From assembly GCF_000306785.1 (NCBI RefSeq), contig NC_017955.1, positions 3,348,001 to 3,412,000 of the forward strand: a stretch of DNA of 64,000 bases, given 5' to 3'. This document shows positions 8,087 to 15,984 of this stretch, piece by piece. The notes under the pieces are model-generated. The model did no database searches and was not told the origin of the DNA. It was given only the letters and a program-made list of their open reading frames with translations. The DNA is from Modestobacter italicus. GTDB taxonomy: Bacteria; Actinomycetota; Actinomycetes; Mycobacteriales; Geodermatophilaceae. Within the stretch, counting starts at the first letter, position 1. Each line of letters opens with the position of its first letter. The translations under genes were made by a program, and so were the position numbers.

Positions 8087-8570
8087 CCGGCACGCCGTCC
8101 GCGGCCGCCCGCAGCGCGGCGAGGTCGAGCTTGCGCATGCCGAGCATCGCCTGCACGGCCCGCTGGGCCCGGGCCGGGTCCGGGTCGGTGAACAGCTCCA
8201 CCATGCCGACCGGCTCGACCTGCCAGGAGAGCCCGTACCTGTCCTTGAGCCACCCGCACTGGCTCTCCTCGCCCCCGTCGGCGATGAACCGGTCCCAGAA
8301 CCGGTCGACTTCCGCCTGGTCGGCGCAGTCGATCTGGAAGGACACCGCCTCGGAGAAGGTGAACTGGGGGCCGCCGTTGATGCCGACGAAGCGCATCCCG
8401 CCGGCCTCGAACTCCACGGCCATCACCGAGCCCGCCTGGCCGGGCGACCCCTCGGGGTACCGCATCACGCTGATCACCCGGCCGGAGCCGAACACGTCGA
8501 TGTAGTACTGCGCCGCCTCCTCCGCCTGGGTGTCGAACCAGAGGTTGGGGACGATCTGCTGCTCGGCCAT
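8079..8570 (-). CDS. VOC superfamily (PhnB/glyoxalase-like) protein
   Basis: Protein of 163 residues with the PhnB-type opening NLWFDTQAEEAAQYYIDVF and the later SWQVEPVGMVELFTDPDPARAQ typical of the 3-demethylubiquinone methyltransferase-like branch of VOC proteins. Such proteins are not methyltransferases; most have no assigned substrate and resemble resistance or isomerase folds. The metal ligands of true glyoxalase I are not clearly conserved. It stands alone, convergent with the DUF4177 gene and followed upstream by coaE on the same strand. Confidence 0.82.
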   Translation of the reverse strand: MAEQQIVPNLWFDTQAEEAAQYYIDVFGSGRVISVMRYPEGSPGQAGSVMAVEFEAGGMRFVGINGGPQFTFSEAVSFQIDCADQAEVDRFWDRFIADGGEESQCGWLKDRYGLSWQVEPVGMVELFTDPDPARAQRAVQAMLGMRKLDLAALRAAADGVPVS

Positions 8571-8650
8571 GGCGGTTCCTCCCGGTGTGCGGCGACCTGG
8601 CGGTCGTACCGGTGAGGACGCCCGCCGGGCGCCGAACTCATCGCCGGGCG

Positions 8651-9247
8651 TCAGCCCAGGGCAGGCTGCACGTGCTCGGCCCAGAACCGCTCCACCTGCG
8701 CCTCCAGCGCCGCCCGGTCCCCGTCGTTGCGCAGCACCACGTCGGCGACCGCCCGGCGCTGCTCGTCGGTCGCCTGGCTGGCGATCCGGGCCCGGGCGTC
8801 CTCCGCCGCCAGCCCACGCTCCCCCAGTCGAGCGACGCGGGTCTCCAGGTCGGTCTCGACCACCAGGACCAGGTCGTAGGACCCCGCCTGCCCGGTCTCC
8901 ACCAGCAGCGGCACGTCCTGCACCACCACGGCGTCCGGGGGCGCGGCCTCGACCAGCTCGGCGGCCCGCGCCCGCACCAGCGGGTGGACGATCGCGTCCA
9001 GGCGGGCGCGTGCCGCCGGGTCGCCGAACACGACGGCGGCCAGCGCCGGCCGGTCCAGCGCCCCGTCGGCGGTCCGCACGCCGTCGCCGAACTCCGCCAC
9101 CACGGCGGCCAGCCCCGGCGTGCCGGGCTCGACGACCTCGCGGGCGATCCGGTCGGCGTCCACCACCCGGGCGCCCCGCTGCGCCAGCAGCGCCGCCACG
9201 GTGCTCTTGCCCGACCCGATCCCACCGGTCAACCCGATCCTCAGCAC
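8651..9247 (-). CDS. coaE: Dephospho-CoA kinase
   Basis: Catalyses the last step of coenzyme A synthesis, phosphorylating the 3'-hydroxyl of dephospho-CoA. The 198-residue protein has the P-loop GGIGSGKS at residues 8-15, the DAD pair after it (RVVDADRIAREVV) and the lid region with R-x2-SQ-x2-D-E-x-R (RIASQATDEQRR). GTG at 9247 was chosen because it places the P-loop at the normal distance. Unlike mycobacterial CoaE there is no C-terminal UPF0157 extension. It sits near rpsA as in other actinobacteria. Confidence 0.95.
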   Translation of the reverse strand: MLRIGLTGGIGSGKSTVAALLAQRGARVVDADRIAREVVEPGTPGLAAVVAEFGDGVRTADGALDRPALAAVVFGDPAARARLDAIVHPLVRARAAELVEAAPPDAVVVQDVPLLVETGQAGSYDLVLVVETDLETRVARLGERGLAAEDARARIASQATDEQRRAVADVVLRNDGDRAALEAQVERFWAEHVQPALG

Positions 9248-9396
9248 CCCGCGGACCCTAGGCGAGGCCGCCCCGCAGGTCTCGGGGAGGTCACGGCTTG
9301 CGGGTGCCCGGCGCGTCGCACCCGTCCCACCAGTCACACGAATTAGCTTTCGTCCCGGTGGACCTCCCCCGCCACAGCAGAGAGGCAGAACCGACC

Positions 9397-9654
9397 ATGT
9401 CCCGTTCCACGTCCGATGGCGCTCAGTCGGCTGCCGGCACCCCCCGTCGCGGCCGGCACCGGCTCGACAACCCGGCCGGTGTGCGGTGCTCGGAGCTGCC
9501 CGGCGTGCGCGAGCGGCTGCCCCAGGCCCGCCGCGGGACCTCGTTCCTCCGGGCGCTGCTGCCCAGCGTCCCCTCCGGCCGGCACACCTGGGACTTCCTG
9601 GCCAACGCCGGCGGGCGCCCGCGTTCGGCCTTCGCCATCATCCTCAGCCTCTGA
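9397..9654 (+). CDS. Small unknown protein between coaE and rpsA
   Basis: An 85-residue open frame on the strand opposite to its neighbours. Support comes from a purine-rich site (AGAGG) 12 bases before the ATG, strong third-position GC, an AT-rich patch (GAATTAGC) about 55 bases upstream that could hold a -10 element, and a hairpin at 9747-9777 beyond the stop. The N-terminal 35 residues are Arg/Ser-rich; the rest reads LPGVRERLPQARRGTSFLRA with a short hydrophobic end AFAIILSL. I do not recognise the family. It could still be a chance frame in GC-rich DNA. Confidence 0.5.
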   Translation: MSRSTSDGAQSAAGTPRRGRHRLDNPAGVRCSELPGVRERLPQARRGTSFLRALLPSVPSGRHTWDFLANAGGRPRSAFAIILSL

Positions 9655-9746
9655 ACAAGGACCCCGTCCTCCCCACCCCTCGCACGCTCGGGGCGGTGCC
9701 CTGGACGGGGCCATGAGGCCCCTGCAGGAGGGCCGTCTGAACGGAT

Positions 9747-9777
9747 GACCCCGCTGGCCTCGGTGGCCGGCGGGGTC
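9747..9777 (+). terminator. Hairpin downstream of the small unknown gene
   Basis: GACCCCGC (9747-9754) pairs with GCGGGGTC (9770-9777), with an inner GGCC/GGCC pair closing a five-base loop. A GTCGTCGTC run follows on the plus strand. Confidence 0.6.
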
Positions 9778-9810
9778 GTCGTCGTCCCTGGGACTGCCCC
9801 GGAGACGACT

Positions 9811-9844
9811 GTGCGCCGCCCACCCCGAGGGGTGGACGGCGCAC
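9811..9844 (-). terminator. Terminator of rpsA
   Basis: GTGCGCCG-C-CCACCCC and GGGGTGG-A-CGGCGCAC form a 15-bp stem with one mismatch and a two-base apex, 31 bases past the rpsA stop. Confidence 0.75.
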
Positions 9845-9874
9845 GGTCAGGTGCTGCTCAGGCGAGCTGCGGGG

Positions 9875-11344
9875 TCACTCGCCGCCGGCGAGCTTGGCGC
9901 GCAGCGCGGCCAGCGCCTCGTCCGAGGCGAGCGTCCCGCCACCCGTGGACGACACGTCGCCCTCGGGCTCGGCGGCGCTGGAGTAGCTGCCACCGGCAGC
10001 GGCCTCGGCGTCGGCCTCCTTGGCGGCCGCGATCTGCTTGCGGTGCGCCTCGAAGCGGGCCTGGGCCTCGGCGTACTGCCGCTCCCACGTCTCACGGGCC
10101 TCCTCGTAGCCCTCGAGCCACTCGCCGGTGTCGGCGTCGAAGCCCTCGGGGTAGAGGTAGTTGCCCTGCTCGTCGTAGGAGGCGGCCATGCCGTAGGCGG
10201 CCGGGTCGAACTGCTCCTCGTCGCCGACGACGCCCTCGTTGGCCTGCTTCAGGGACAGCGAGATGCGGCGGCGGTCCAGGTCGATGTCGATGACCTTGAC
10301 CAGGATCTCGTCGCCGACCTGCACGACCTGCTCCGGGATCTCCACGTGGCGCTCGGCCAGCTCGGAGATGTGCACCAGGCCCTCGATGCCCTCGTCGACG
10401 CGCACGAACGCACCGAACGGGACGAGCTTGGTGACCTTGCCGGGCACGACCTGCCCGATCTGGTGGGTCCGGGCGAACTGACGCCACGGGTCCTCCTGGG
10501 TCGCCTTCAGCGACAGGGAGACCCGCTCACGGTCCAGGTCGACGTCGAGGACCTCGACGGTGACCTCCTGGCCCACCTCGACGACCTCGGACGGGTGGTC
10601 GATGTGCTTCCAGGACAGCTCGGAGACGTGCACCAGACCGTCGACGCCGCCGAGGTCGACGAACGCGCCGAAGTTGACGATCGAGGAGACGACGCCCGTG
10701 CGGACCTGGCCCTTGGCGAGCTTGTTGAGGAACTCGCTGCGGACCTCGGACTGGGTCTGCTCCAGCCACTGACGGCGGGAGAGGACGACGTTGTTGCGGT
10801 TCTTGTCCAGCTCGATGATCTTCGCCTCGAGCTCGCGGCCCACGTAGGGCTGCAGGTCGCGGACGCGGCGCATCTCCACCAGGGAGGCGGGGAGGAACCC
10901 ACGGAGGCCGATGTCGAGGATCAGGCCGCCCTTGACGACCTCGATGACGGTGCCGACGACGACCTCGTCGGCCTCCTTCTTGGCCTCGATCGTGCCCCAG
11001 GCGCGCTCGTACTGGGCGCGCTTCTTGGACAGGATCAGGCGGCCTTCCTTGTCCTCCTTCTGGAGGACGAGGGCTTCCACCTCGTCGCCGACCTTGACCA
11101 CCTCGGTGGGGTCGACGTCGTGCTTGATGGACAGCTCACGCGAGGGGATGACGCCCTCGGTCTTGTAGCCGATGTCCAGCAGCACCTCGTCGCGGTCGAC
11201 CTTGACGATGACGCCTTCGACGATGTCGCCGTCGTTGAAGTACTTGATCGTCTGGTCGATGGCGGCGAGGAAGTCCTCGGCGGTGCCGATGTCGTTCACC
11301 GCGATCTGCGGGGTGCTGTCAGGACGGACCTGGGTGGAGGTCAT
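9875..11344 (-). CDS. rpsA: 30S ribosomal protein S1
   Basis: Ribosomal protein S1 of 489 residues, which helps mRNA bind the 30S subunit. Four S1/OB domains are visible at about 38-108, 125-192, 208-280 and 295-365, the last two carrying the strong NFGAFVDL and PFGAFVRV signatures. The first two are divergent, as in other actinobacteria. A tail rich in Glu, Ala and Ser follows. The length is close to mycobacterial RpsA (481). ATG at 11344 precedes TSTQVRPDS. It lies downstream of polA's position in the conserved polA-rpsA-coaE block, although here the island at 12.5-18.4 kb separates polA from rpsA. Confidence 0.97.
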   Translation of the reverse strand: MTSTQVRPDSTPQIAVNDIGTAEDFLAAIDQTIKYFNDGDIVEGVIVKVDRDEVLLDIGYKTEGVIPSRELSIKHDVDPTEVVKVGDEVEALVLQKEDKEGRLILSKKRAQYERAWGTIEAKKEADEVVVGTVIEVVKGGLILDIGLRGFLPASLVEMRRVRDLQPYVGRELEAKIIELDKNRNNVVLSRRQWLEQTQSEVRSEFLNKLAKGQVRTGVVSSIVNFGAFVDLGGVDGLVHVSELSWKHIDHPSEVVEVGQEVTVEVLDVDLDRERVSLSLKATQEDPWRQFARTHQIGQVVPGKVTKLVPFGAFVRVDEGIEGLVHISELAERHVEIPEQVVQVGDEILVKVIDIDLDRRRISLSLKQANEGVVGDEEQFDPAAYGMAASYDEQGNYLYPEGFDADTGEWLEGYEEARETWERQYAEAQARFEAHRKQIAAAKEADAEAAAGGSYSSAAEPEGDVSSTGGGTLASDEALAALRAKLAGGE

Positions 11345-11575
11345 GTGGTCGAGTGCTCCGGACGGGGGATGCGTAGGGACAGGATCACCCGCAGCCCGGT
11401 CAGGCCGCGGGGAGGTACACGGGAGACGCGTGGAGAGCCACCCGTACAGGGGAGGCAACACCACAGACCTCTGGCGTGATTCCCCATGGTACGGACGCCG
11501 CGAGGGCCGGTCCACCACGGGTCCGGGGCGGGGGCCGGGCGGCCGGACGGGTCGGCGTGTCACGATCGGCGCGTC

Positions 11576-12431
11576 ATGGACCGCGCCCCGGCAGGACCCC
11601 CGCTCACCCCCCTCCCCCTGGCCGCCGACGGCTACCCGGCGGCCGGCGGGGTCACCCGCCGCGCGGCCGGGCCGGCCGAGTCGGCGCGGGCCAACCGCGG
11701 CTGGTGGGACGCCGCCGCGCCGGCCTACCTCGCCGAGCACGGGGGCGACCTGGGCGACGCCGACTTCCTCTGGTGCCCCGAGGGCCTGCGGGAGGCCGAC
11801 GCGCACCTGCTCGGCGACGTGGCCGGCCGGCCGGGTGCTGGAGATCGGCTGCGGCTCGGCCCCCTGCTCGCGCTGGCTCCGCGGTGCCGGGGCCGAGCCG
11901 CTGGCCCTCGACGTCTCCGGTGGCATGCTGGCCCGGGCCGCCGAGCTGAACCGGGCGACCGGGCTCGCCGTCCCGCTGCTGCAGGCCGACGCCGGCGCCC
12001 TGCCGCTGGCCGACGCGAGCGTGGACCTGGCGTGCTCGGCCTTCGGCGGGCTGCCGTTCGTCGCCGACGCCCGCGCGGTGCTGGCGGAGGTGGCCCGGGT
12101 GCTGCGCCCCGGCGGCCGGTTCGTGGCCTCGGTGAACCACCCGATGCGCTGGCCGATGCCCGACTCCCCCGACCCCGAGGACCTGCGGGTGGTGTCCTCC
12201 TACTTCGACCGCCGGCCCTACGTGGAGACCGACGACTCCGGGCGCACGGTCTACGTCGAGCACCACCGCACCGTCGGCGACTGGGTGCGCGCGGTCGTCG
12301 GCGCCGGACTGGTGCTCACCGACCTCGTCGAGCCGGAGTGGACGCCCGGACGCACGGAGACCTGGGGCCAGTGGTCCCCCGCCCGCGGCGAGCTCATGCC
12401 GGGCACGTTGATCATCGTCGCGGAGCGCTGA
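11576..12431 (+). pseudogene. Class I SAM-dependent methyltransferase, frameshifted
   Basis: The N-terminal part (ATG at 11576, [35 protein letters not shown]) and the catalytic part ([35 protein letters not shown] motif and [12 protein letters not shown]) are in different frames. The join falls in a run of GGCC repeats at 11821-11835, where one extra C would explain it. With the base removed the product would be about 284 residues and complete, with all SAM-binding motifs. This position beside rpsA holds a methyltransferase in many actinobacteria. It is either a real recent frameshift or a sequencing error. Confidence 0.8.
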
Positions 12432-12507
12432 CCCGCTGCGCACCGCGTCGACGTCCCCCTGCAGGAAGGACCGTCCTCCCGCACCAGCGTTGCCGCGGGC
12501 GGACGCG

Positions 12508-12532
12508 CTCTGATCAGGTGACCTGATCAGAG
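12508..12532. terminator. Perfect 12-bp inverted repeat between convergent genes
   Basis: CTCTGATCAGGT and its complement flank a single G. It lies 8 bases past the end of the ligA-like gene and 77 bases past the methyltransferase, so it could end both transcripts. The core TGATCA also forms the palindrome at 27261-27280. Confidence 0.55.
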
Positions 12533-12540
12533 TCCCGATG

Positions 12541-12900
12541 TCACGTCGCGATGTCGGGGTAGGGCATGTCGATGTGCTCCATCGCCTTGCCGTAGGCCTT
12601 CTGGTACTCCAGCGGCCCGTGGTCGCGCTCGAACATGGCGATGAACAGGGTGAGCGTGAGGAACGGGTGCGCGCCCATCTGGAACAGCGTCACGTGGTCG
12701 TGCCCGGCCAGCGCGGCCCGCTCGTCGTCGGTGAACGACAGCCACGTCGTCCGCTCGTCGGCGGTGCAGTTGAGCAGCGTGCCGGCCATCTCCGCCTCCC
12801 ACCAGGCGACCGTTCCGGCCGGGTCGGTGCGGTAGCGCTCGACCAGCTCGGGGTCCCGGTCGACGGTGTAGAGGAACTTGTCCAGCAGGTACTTGCTCAT
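12541..12900 (-). CDS. Extradiol dioxygenase alpha subunit (LigA-like)
   Basis: Small helical protein of 119 residues matching LigA, the alpha subunit of protocatechuate 4,5-dioxygenase, including LLDKFLYTVDRDPELVERYR, GTLLNC-type helix and HDHVTLFQMGAHPFLTL. LigA-type subunits cap the active site of the LigB subunit. ATG at 12900 overlaps the stop of the ligB-like gene as ATGA; an upstream start at 12924 is possible but lacks a better site. It is last in a four-gene operon with a CoA transferase and a citryl-CoA-lyase-like gene. The aromatic substrate is unknown. Confidence 0.85.
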   Translation of the reverse strand: MSKYLLDKFLYTVDRDPELVERYRTDPAGTVAWWEAEMAGTLLNCTADERTTWLSFTDDERAALAGHDHVTLFQMGAHPFLTLTLFIAMFERDHGPLEYQKAYGKAMEHIDMPYPDIAT

Positions 12901-13760
12901 CGGGGATCCCCTCCCGGGTACCACGTGAAGTAGGCCTCCATGGTGTGGAAGAGGTCGAGGGTGTCGACGTGGTCGGCCTTCGCCCCCTCGCCGGCGACGC
13001 CCATCATCAGCATGAAGTCCATGAACCCGTGGGTGGCGTTGCCCGGGGTGTGCAGGCTGTCCAGCGTCACCTCGGCCAGGCAGCCCTCGATGTCACCGGA
13101 GGCGATCCACTCCACGGCCTTCCGGTCGAACTCCGGGTCCGGGCCGTGCTCGCCGAACTGCCGCGGGCCGCCGAGCTCGAGGCTCAGGTGGCCGGTGCCG
13201 ATGACCGCCACCCGCTTGTCGCTGTCCCAGGACTCGACCATCTCGCGCAGCGCCCGGCCCAGCGCCACGAAGCGCCTCGGCTGGGGCATCGGCGGGGCGA
13301 AGATGTTGGTGTAGACCGGCACGATCGGCAGGTCGGCCTCGGGCCGCAGCGTGATGATCGGGCAGGTGATGCTGTGGTCGATCCGCAGCTCGTTGCTGAA
13401 CGCCAGGTCGAAGTCCCGGTCCAGCCCGTCGCGGAGGAGGTGCGCGGCCAGGTCCTCCTCGCCGCGCAGCGTCATCTTCGGCAGGCCGAACTCGCGCTCC
13501 TCGTTGTAGAAGTTGGCGTCGAAGAACGGGGCCTTGCCCACCAGGAACTGCGGCATGTTGTCCAGCCACAGCTGGTGGAAGTGGTCGCTGCCGACCATGA
13601 CCAGGACGTCGGGCCGTGCCGCGGTCAGCGTCTCCCGGAACCGCTCGATCTTGGCCACCCACTCGTCGGCGAACGGCGGGCGGTCCGCGCCGGTGGAGGT
13701 GCTGGCCCGGTAGTAGAAGGGGTGGTGGGTGGACGCGATGACCGCGACCAGCTCAGCCAT
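12897..13760 (-). CDS. Class III extradiol ring-cleavage dioxygenase, catalytic beta subunit (LigB-like)
   Basis: Catalytic subunit of 287 residues of the LigB superfamily, which opens catechol-type rings next to the hydroxyls using Fe(II). H12 in the segment STHHP and H60 in GSDHFHQ sit where LigB has iron ligands His12 and His61. The segment that should carry the third ligand, Glu242 in LigB, reads THGFMDFMLMMG here, so the acid may be Asp or lie elsewhere. Substrates of relatives are protocatechuate, gallate and aminophenols. It is coupled to the LigA-like gene. Confidence 0.85.
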   Translation of the reverse strand: MAELVAVIASTHHPFYYRASTSTGADRPPFADEWVAKIERFRETLTAARPDVLVMVGSDHFHQLWLDNMPQFLVGKAPFFDANFYNEEREFGLPKMTLRGEEDLAAHLLRDGLDRDFDLAFSNELRIDHSITCPIITLRPEADLPIVPVYTNIFAPPMPQPRRFVALGRALREMVESWDSDKRVAVIGTGHLSLELGGPRQFGEHGPDPEFDRKAVEWIASGDIEGCLAEVTLDSLHTPGNATHGFMDFMLMMGVAGEGAKADHVDTLDLFHTMEAYFTWYPGGDPR

Positions 13761-14596
13761 GTCGGCCTCCGTCGGCGTCGTCGGGGTGCAGGGGCTGCGG
13801 GCACGTAGGGGTCGGGCGGGACGGACCGGTTGGCCAGGTCCACCGACAGGAAGACGTCGTTGGCGACCGGGTGCCGCAGCTCCTCGGCCAGCTGCCCGAT
13901 CAGCCCCGCGGTCCGGGCGAGCAGCGCGAACCCGCGCAGCAGCTCCAGCGGCAGGCCCAGGTCGGCCAGCGCGGCGCCGCAGACGCCGGCCCCGTTGAGC
14001 GGCAGCGTCCGGCCCAGCACCTGGGGGTGCACCCGGCCGATCGCGGCGAACAGCGCCAGGTGCGGGCCGAACTGGCCCTCCTCGGTGGCGATCTCCAGCA
14101 GCCGGGGGGTGCGCGGATCGCCGTCCTTGTGCACGTGGTGGCCCAGCCCGGGCACGAACCGCCGCGCCGCGCGCTGGGCGGTGACCGTCTCCAGGGCCAG
14201 GGCGTCCCAGCCTGCGTCGTCGGTGGGCAGGTCGCCGTCCACCCCGGTGAGCACGTCGTGCAGGAACCGGCCGCAGTCCTCGGTGACCCCGAGGAACCGC
14301 GAGCCGCCGCCGAGCAGCCCGGCGGCCAGCGCCCCCTGCACCGAGTCCGGCGCGGAGAGGTAGGTCAGCCGGGTGACGATCGCGGTCGGGGTGAAGCCGT
14401 GGTCGGCGAGCGCGGCCAGCACCGCCTCGAACACCCGGGTCTCCCCCGGGCTCGGACGGCGCTGGGTGGCCAGCCAGAACGCCAGCTCGCCGAAGCCGAC
14501 GGTGCCCATCACGTCCCGGGCCAGGTCGGTGCCGAGCAGGGTGATGCTGTCCCGGCTGGAGGCGCCGAGCGCGGTCGGGTACTCGGGGGTGCTCAC
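13625..14596 (-). CDS. Citryl-CoA-lyase-like citrate synthase family protein
   Basis: Protein of 323 residues related to the short citrate synthases annotated as citryl-CoA lyase. The catalytic region VPGLGHHVHKDGDPRTPRL matches the citrate synthase His-320 segment, and LPLNGAGVCGAALADLGLP follows. These enzymes make or break a carbon-carbon bond between an acyl-CoA and a 2-oxo acid. GTG at 14596 overlaps the CoA transferase stop as GTGA. The last 45 residues are Arg/Pro/Ser-rich and overlap ligB by 136 bp; the conserved domain ends near PPDPYVP, so the tail may reflect a late frameshift. Confidence 0.8.
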   Translation of the reverse strand: MSTPEYPTALGASSRDSITLLGTDLARDVMGTVGFGELAFWLATQRRPSPGETRVFEAVLAALADHGFTPTAIVTRLTYLSAPDSVQGALAAGLLGGGSRFLGVTEDCGRFLHDVLTGVDGDLPTDDAGWDALALETVTAQRAARRFVPGLGHHVHKDGDPRTPRLLEIATEEGQFGPHLALFAAIGRVHPQVLGRTLPLNGAGVCGAALADLGLPLELLRGFALLARTAGLIGQLAEELRHPVANDVFLSVDLANRSVPPDPYVPAAPAPRRRRRRPTWLSWSRSSRPPTTPSTTGPAPPPARTARRSPTSGWPRSSGSGRR

Positions 14597-15783
14597 GGCT
14601 GCTCCTCGGGGGTCGACAGCCAGGCCCGGATCTCCGCGCCGTGCTCGTCCAGGCCCGGTGGCGGCAGCCGGTAGTCGGCCGGCGTCTCGGAGAACGTGAT
14701 CGGGTTGCGCACCGAGGGGATCCCGGCCGCGCCGTCCCCCACGGTGACCACCGGGTCCAGGCCGATCCGCTCGGCGAAGGCGACGCCCTGGTCGACGGTG
14801 TTGATCGGCCCGCACGGCACCCCGGCGGCGATGATGTCGGCGAACCAGTCCTGCTTGGAGCGGGTCCGCAGCCGCTCGACCAGCAGCGGGCGCAGCTCGT
14901 CGCGGTTCGCCGTCCGGTCCTCGTTGCGGGCGAACCGGGGGTCGTCGGCCAGCTCGGGCACGCCGAGGACCTCGACGAGCTTGCGGAACTGGCCGTTGTT
15001 GCCGGCGGTGATGATCAGGTCGCCGTCGGCGCAGGGCAGCGGCTCGTAGGGGAACAGGCTCGGGTGGCTGTTGCCCATCCGGAACGGGACGACGCCGCCG
15101 GCGACCACCGCGCTGGCGTGGTTGACCAGCCCGGACAGGGCCGAGGAGAGCAGGTTGACCTCGACGTGCTGGCCGCGGCCGGTCTCGTGCCGCAGGTTGA
15201 GCGCGGAGAGCACGCCGATCGTGACGTGCAGCCCGGCCATCACGTCGAACACCGAGATGCCGGCCCGGAAGGGCTCCCCGGCGGGGTCGCCGGTGAGGCT
15301 CATCAGCCCGGAGATGGCCTGCACGATGAGGTCGTAGCCGGGCAGCTCGGCGCCGCCGGGCTGCGGCCCGAAGCCGGTGATCGAGGCGTAGACCGCCCGG
15401 GGGTTGGTGGCCGCGACAGAGTCGAAGTCGAGGCCGAAGCGAGCCAGGCCGCCGCTCTTGAAGTTCTCGATGACCACGTCCGCGCGGCGGGCCAGCTCCT
15501 GGGCGACCGCGCGGTCGGCCGGGTCCTTGAGGTCCAGCGCGACCGACCGCTTGTTGCGGTTGACGCCCAGGTAGTAGGTCGAGACGCCGTCCCGGACCGG
15601 CGGCTGCCAGCTCCGCGTGTCGTCCCCGGCGGGGCCCTCGACCTTGACCACCTCGGCGCCCAGGTCGGCGAGCAGCATCGTCGCGTACGGGCCGGCCAGG
15701 ACCCGGGAGAAGTCGGCGACCAGCAGGCCGGCGAGCGGGCCGCTGCCGGGCGTGGCGCCCGGGACAGCCGCAGGACCGGTCAT
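14593..15783 (-). CDS. CaiB/BaiF-type (class III) CoA transferase
   Basis: Protein of 396 residues of the class III CoA-transferase family, which moves CoA between carboxylic acids through an aspartyl-CoA anhydride. The catalytic Asp is in GYDLIVQAISGLM about residue 149. Other family marks are ADFSRVLAGPYATMLLADLG at the N terminus, EVVKVE, and GYDL...GEPFRAGISVFD. It is the first gene of the minus-strand operon, followed by the lyase-like gene with a GTGA overlap. Together they could activate a hydroxy-acid as a CoA ester and then cleave it. Confidence 0.92.
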   Translation of the reverse strand: MTGPAAVPGATPGSGPLAGLLVADFSRVLAGPYATMLLADLGAEVVKVEGPAGDDTRSWQPPVRDGVSTYYLGVNRNKRSVALDLKDPADRAVAQELARRADVVIENFKSGGLARFGLDFDSVAATNPRAVYASITGFGPQPGGAELPGYDLIVQAISGLMSLTGDPAGEPFRAGISVFDVMAGLHVTIGVLSALNLRHETGRGQHVEVNLLSSALSGLVNHASAVVAGGVVPFRMGNSHPSLFPYEPLPCADGDLIITAGNNGQFRKLVEVLGVPELADDPRFARNEDRTANRDELRPLLVERLRTRSKQDWFADIIAAGVPCGPINTVDQGVAFAERIGLDPVVTVGDGAAGIPSVRNPITFSETPADYRLPPPGLDEHGAEIRAWLSTPEEQP

Positions 15784-15813
15784 CTCGGGAACACCTCTCG
15801 ACGCGCCACCCAG

Positions 15814-15827
15814 CGGACGAGCGTCCG
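15814..15827. promoter_or_regulatory. Candidate operator 1 in the divergent promoter
   Basis: CGGACGAGCGTCCG is a perfect palindrome (6-bp arms, AG centre) 31 bp upstream of the CoA transferase ATG. An almost identical copy lies 130 bp away at 15944. A bound IclR-type regulator from 17609 is the obvious candidate. Confidence 0.5.
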
Positions 15828-15943
15828 TCGGTGCCGCGGAGTCTTCGATGCGTCAGCGGCGGCTGTCAAGCCGACGCCGCCGTCTCTTGACATGTGCGAC
15901 GGGTCACGGCCAGGGTGGGCCGGTCACCCGGCTGACCGTTCTA

Positions 15944-15957
15944 CGGACACTCGTCCG
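15944..15957. promoter_or_regulatory. Candidate operator 2 in the divergent promoter
   Basis: CGGACACTCGTCCG matches operator 1 at 11 of 14 positions, with the differences confined to the centre, and lies 27 bp before the amidohydrolase ATG. The two copies thus sit close to the two divergent start codons. Confidence 0.5.
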
Positions 15958-15984
15958 CACGGCTGGGGTCCTGAGGAGGAGTCC

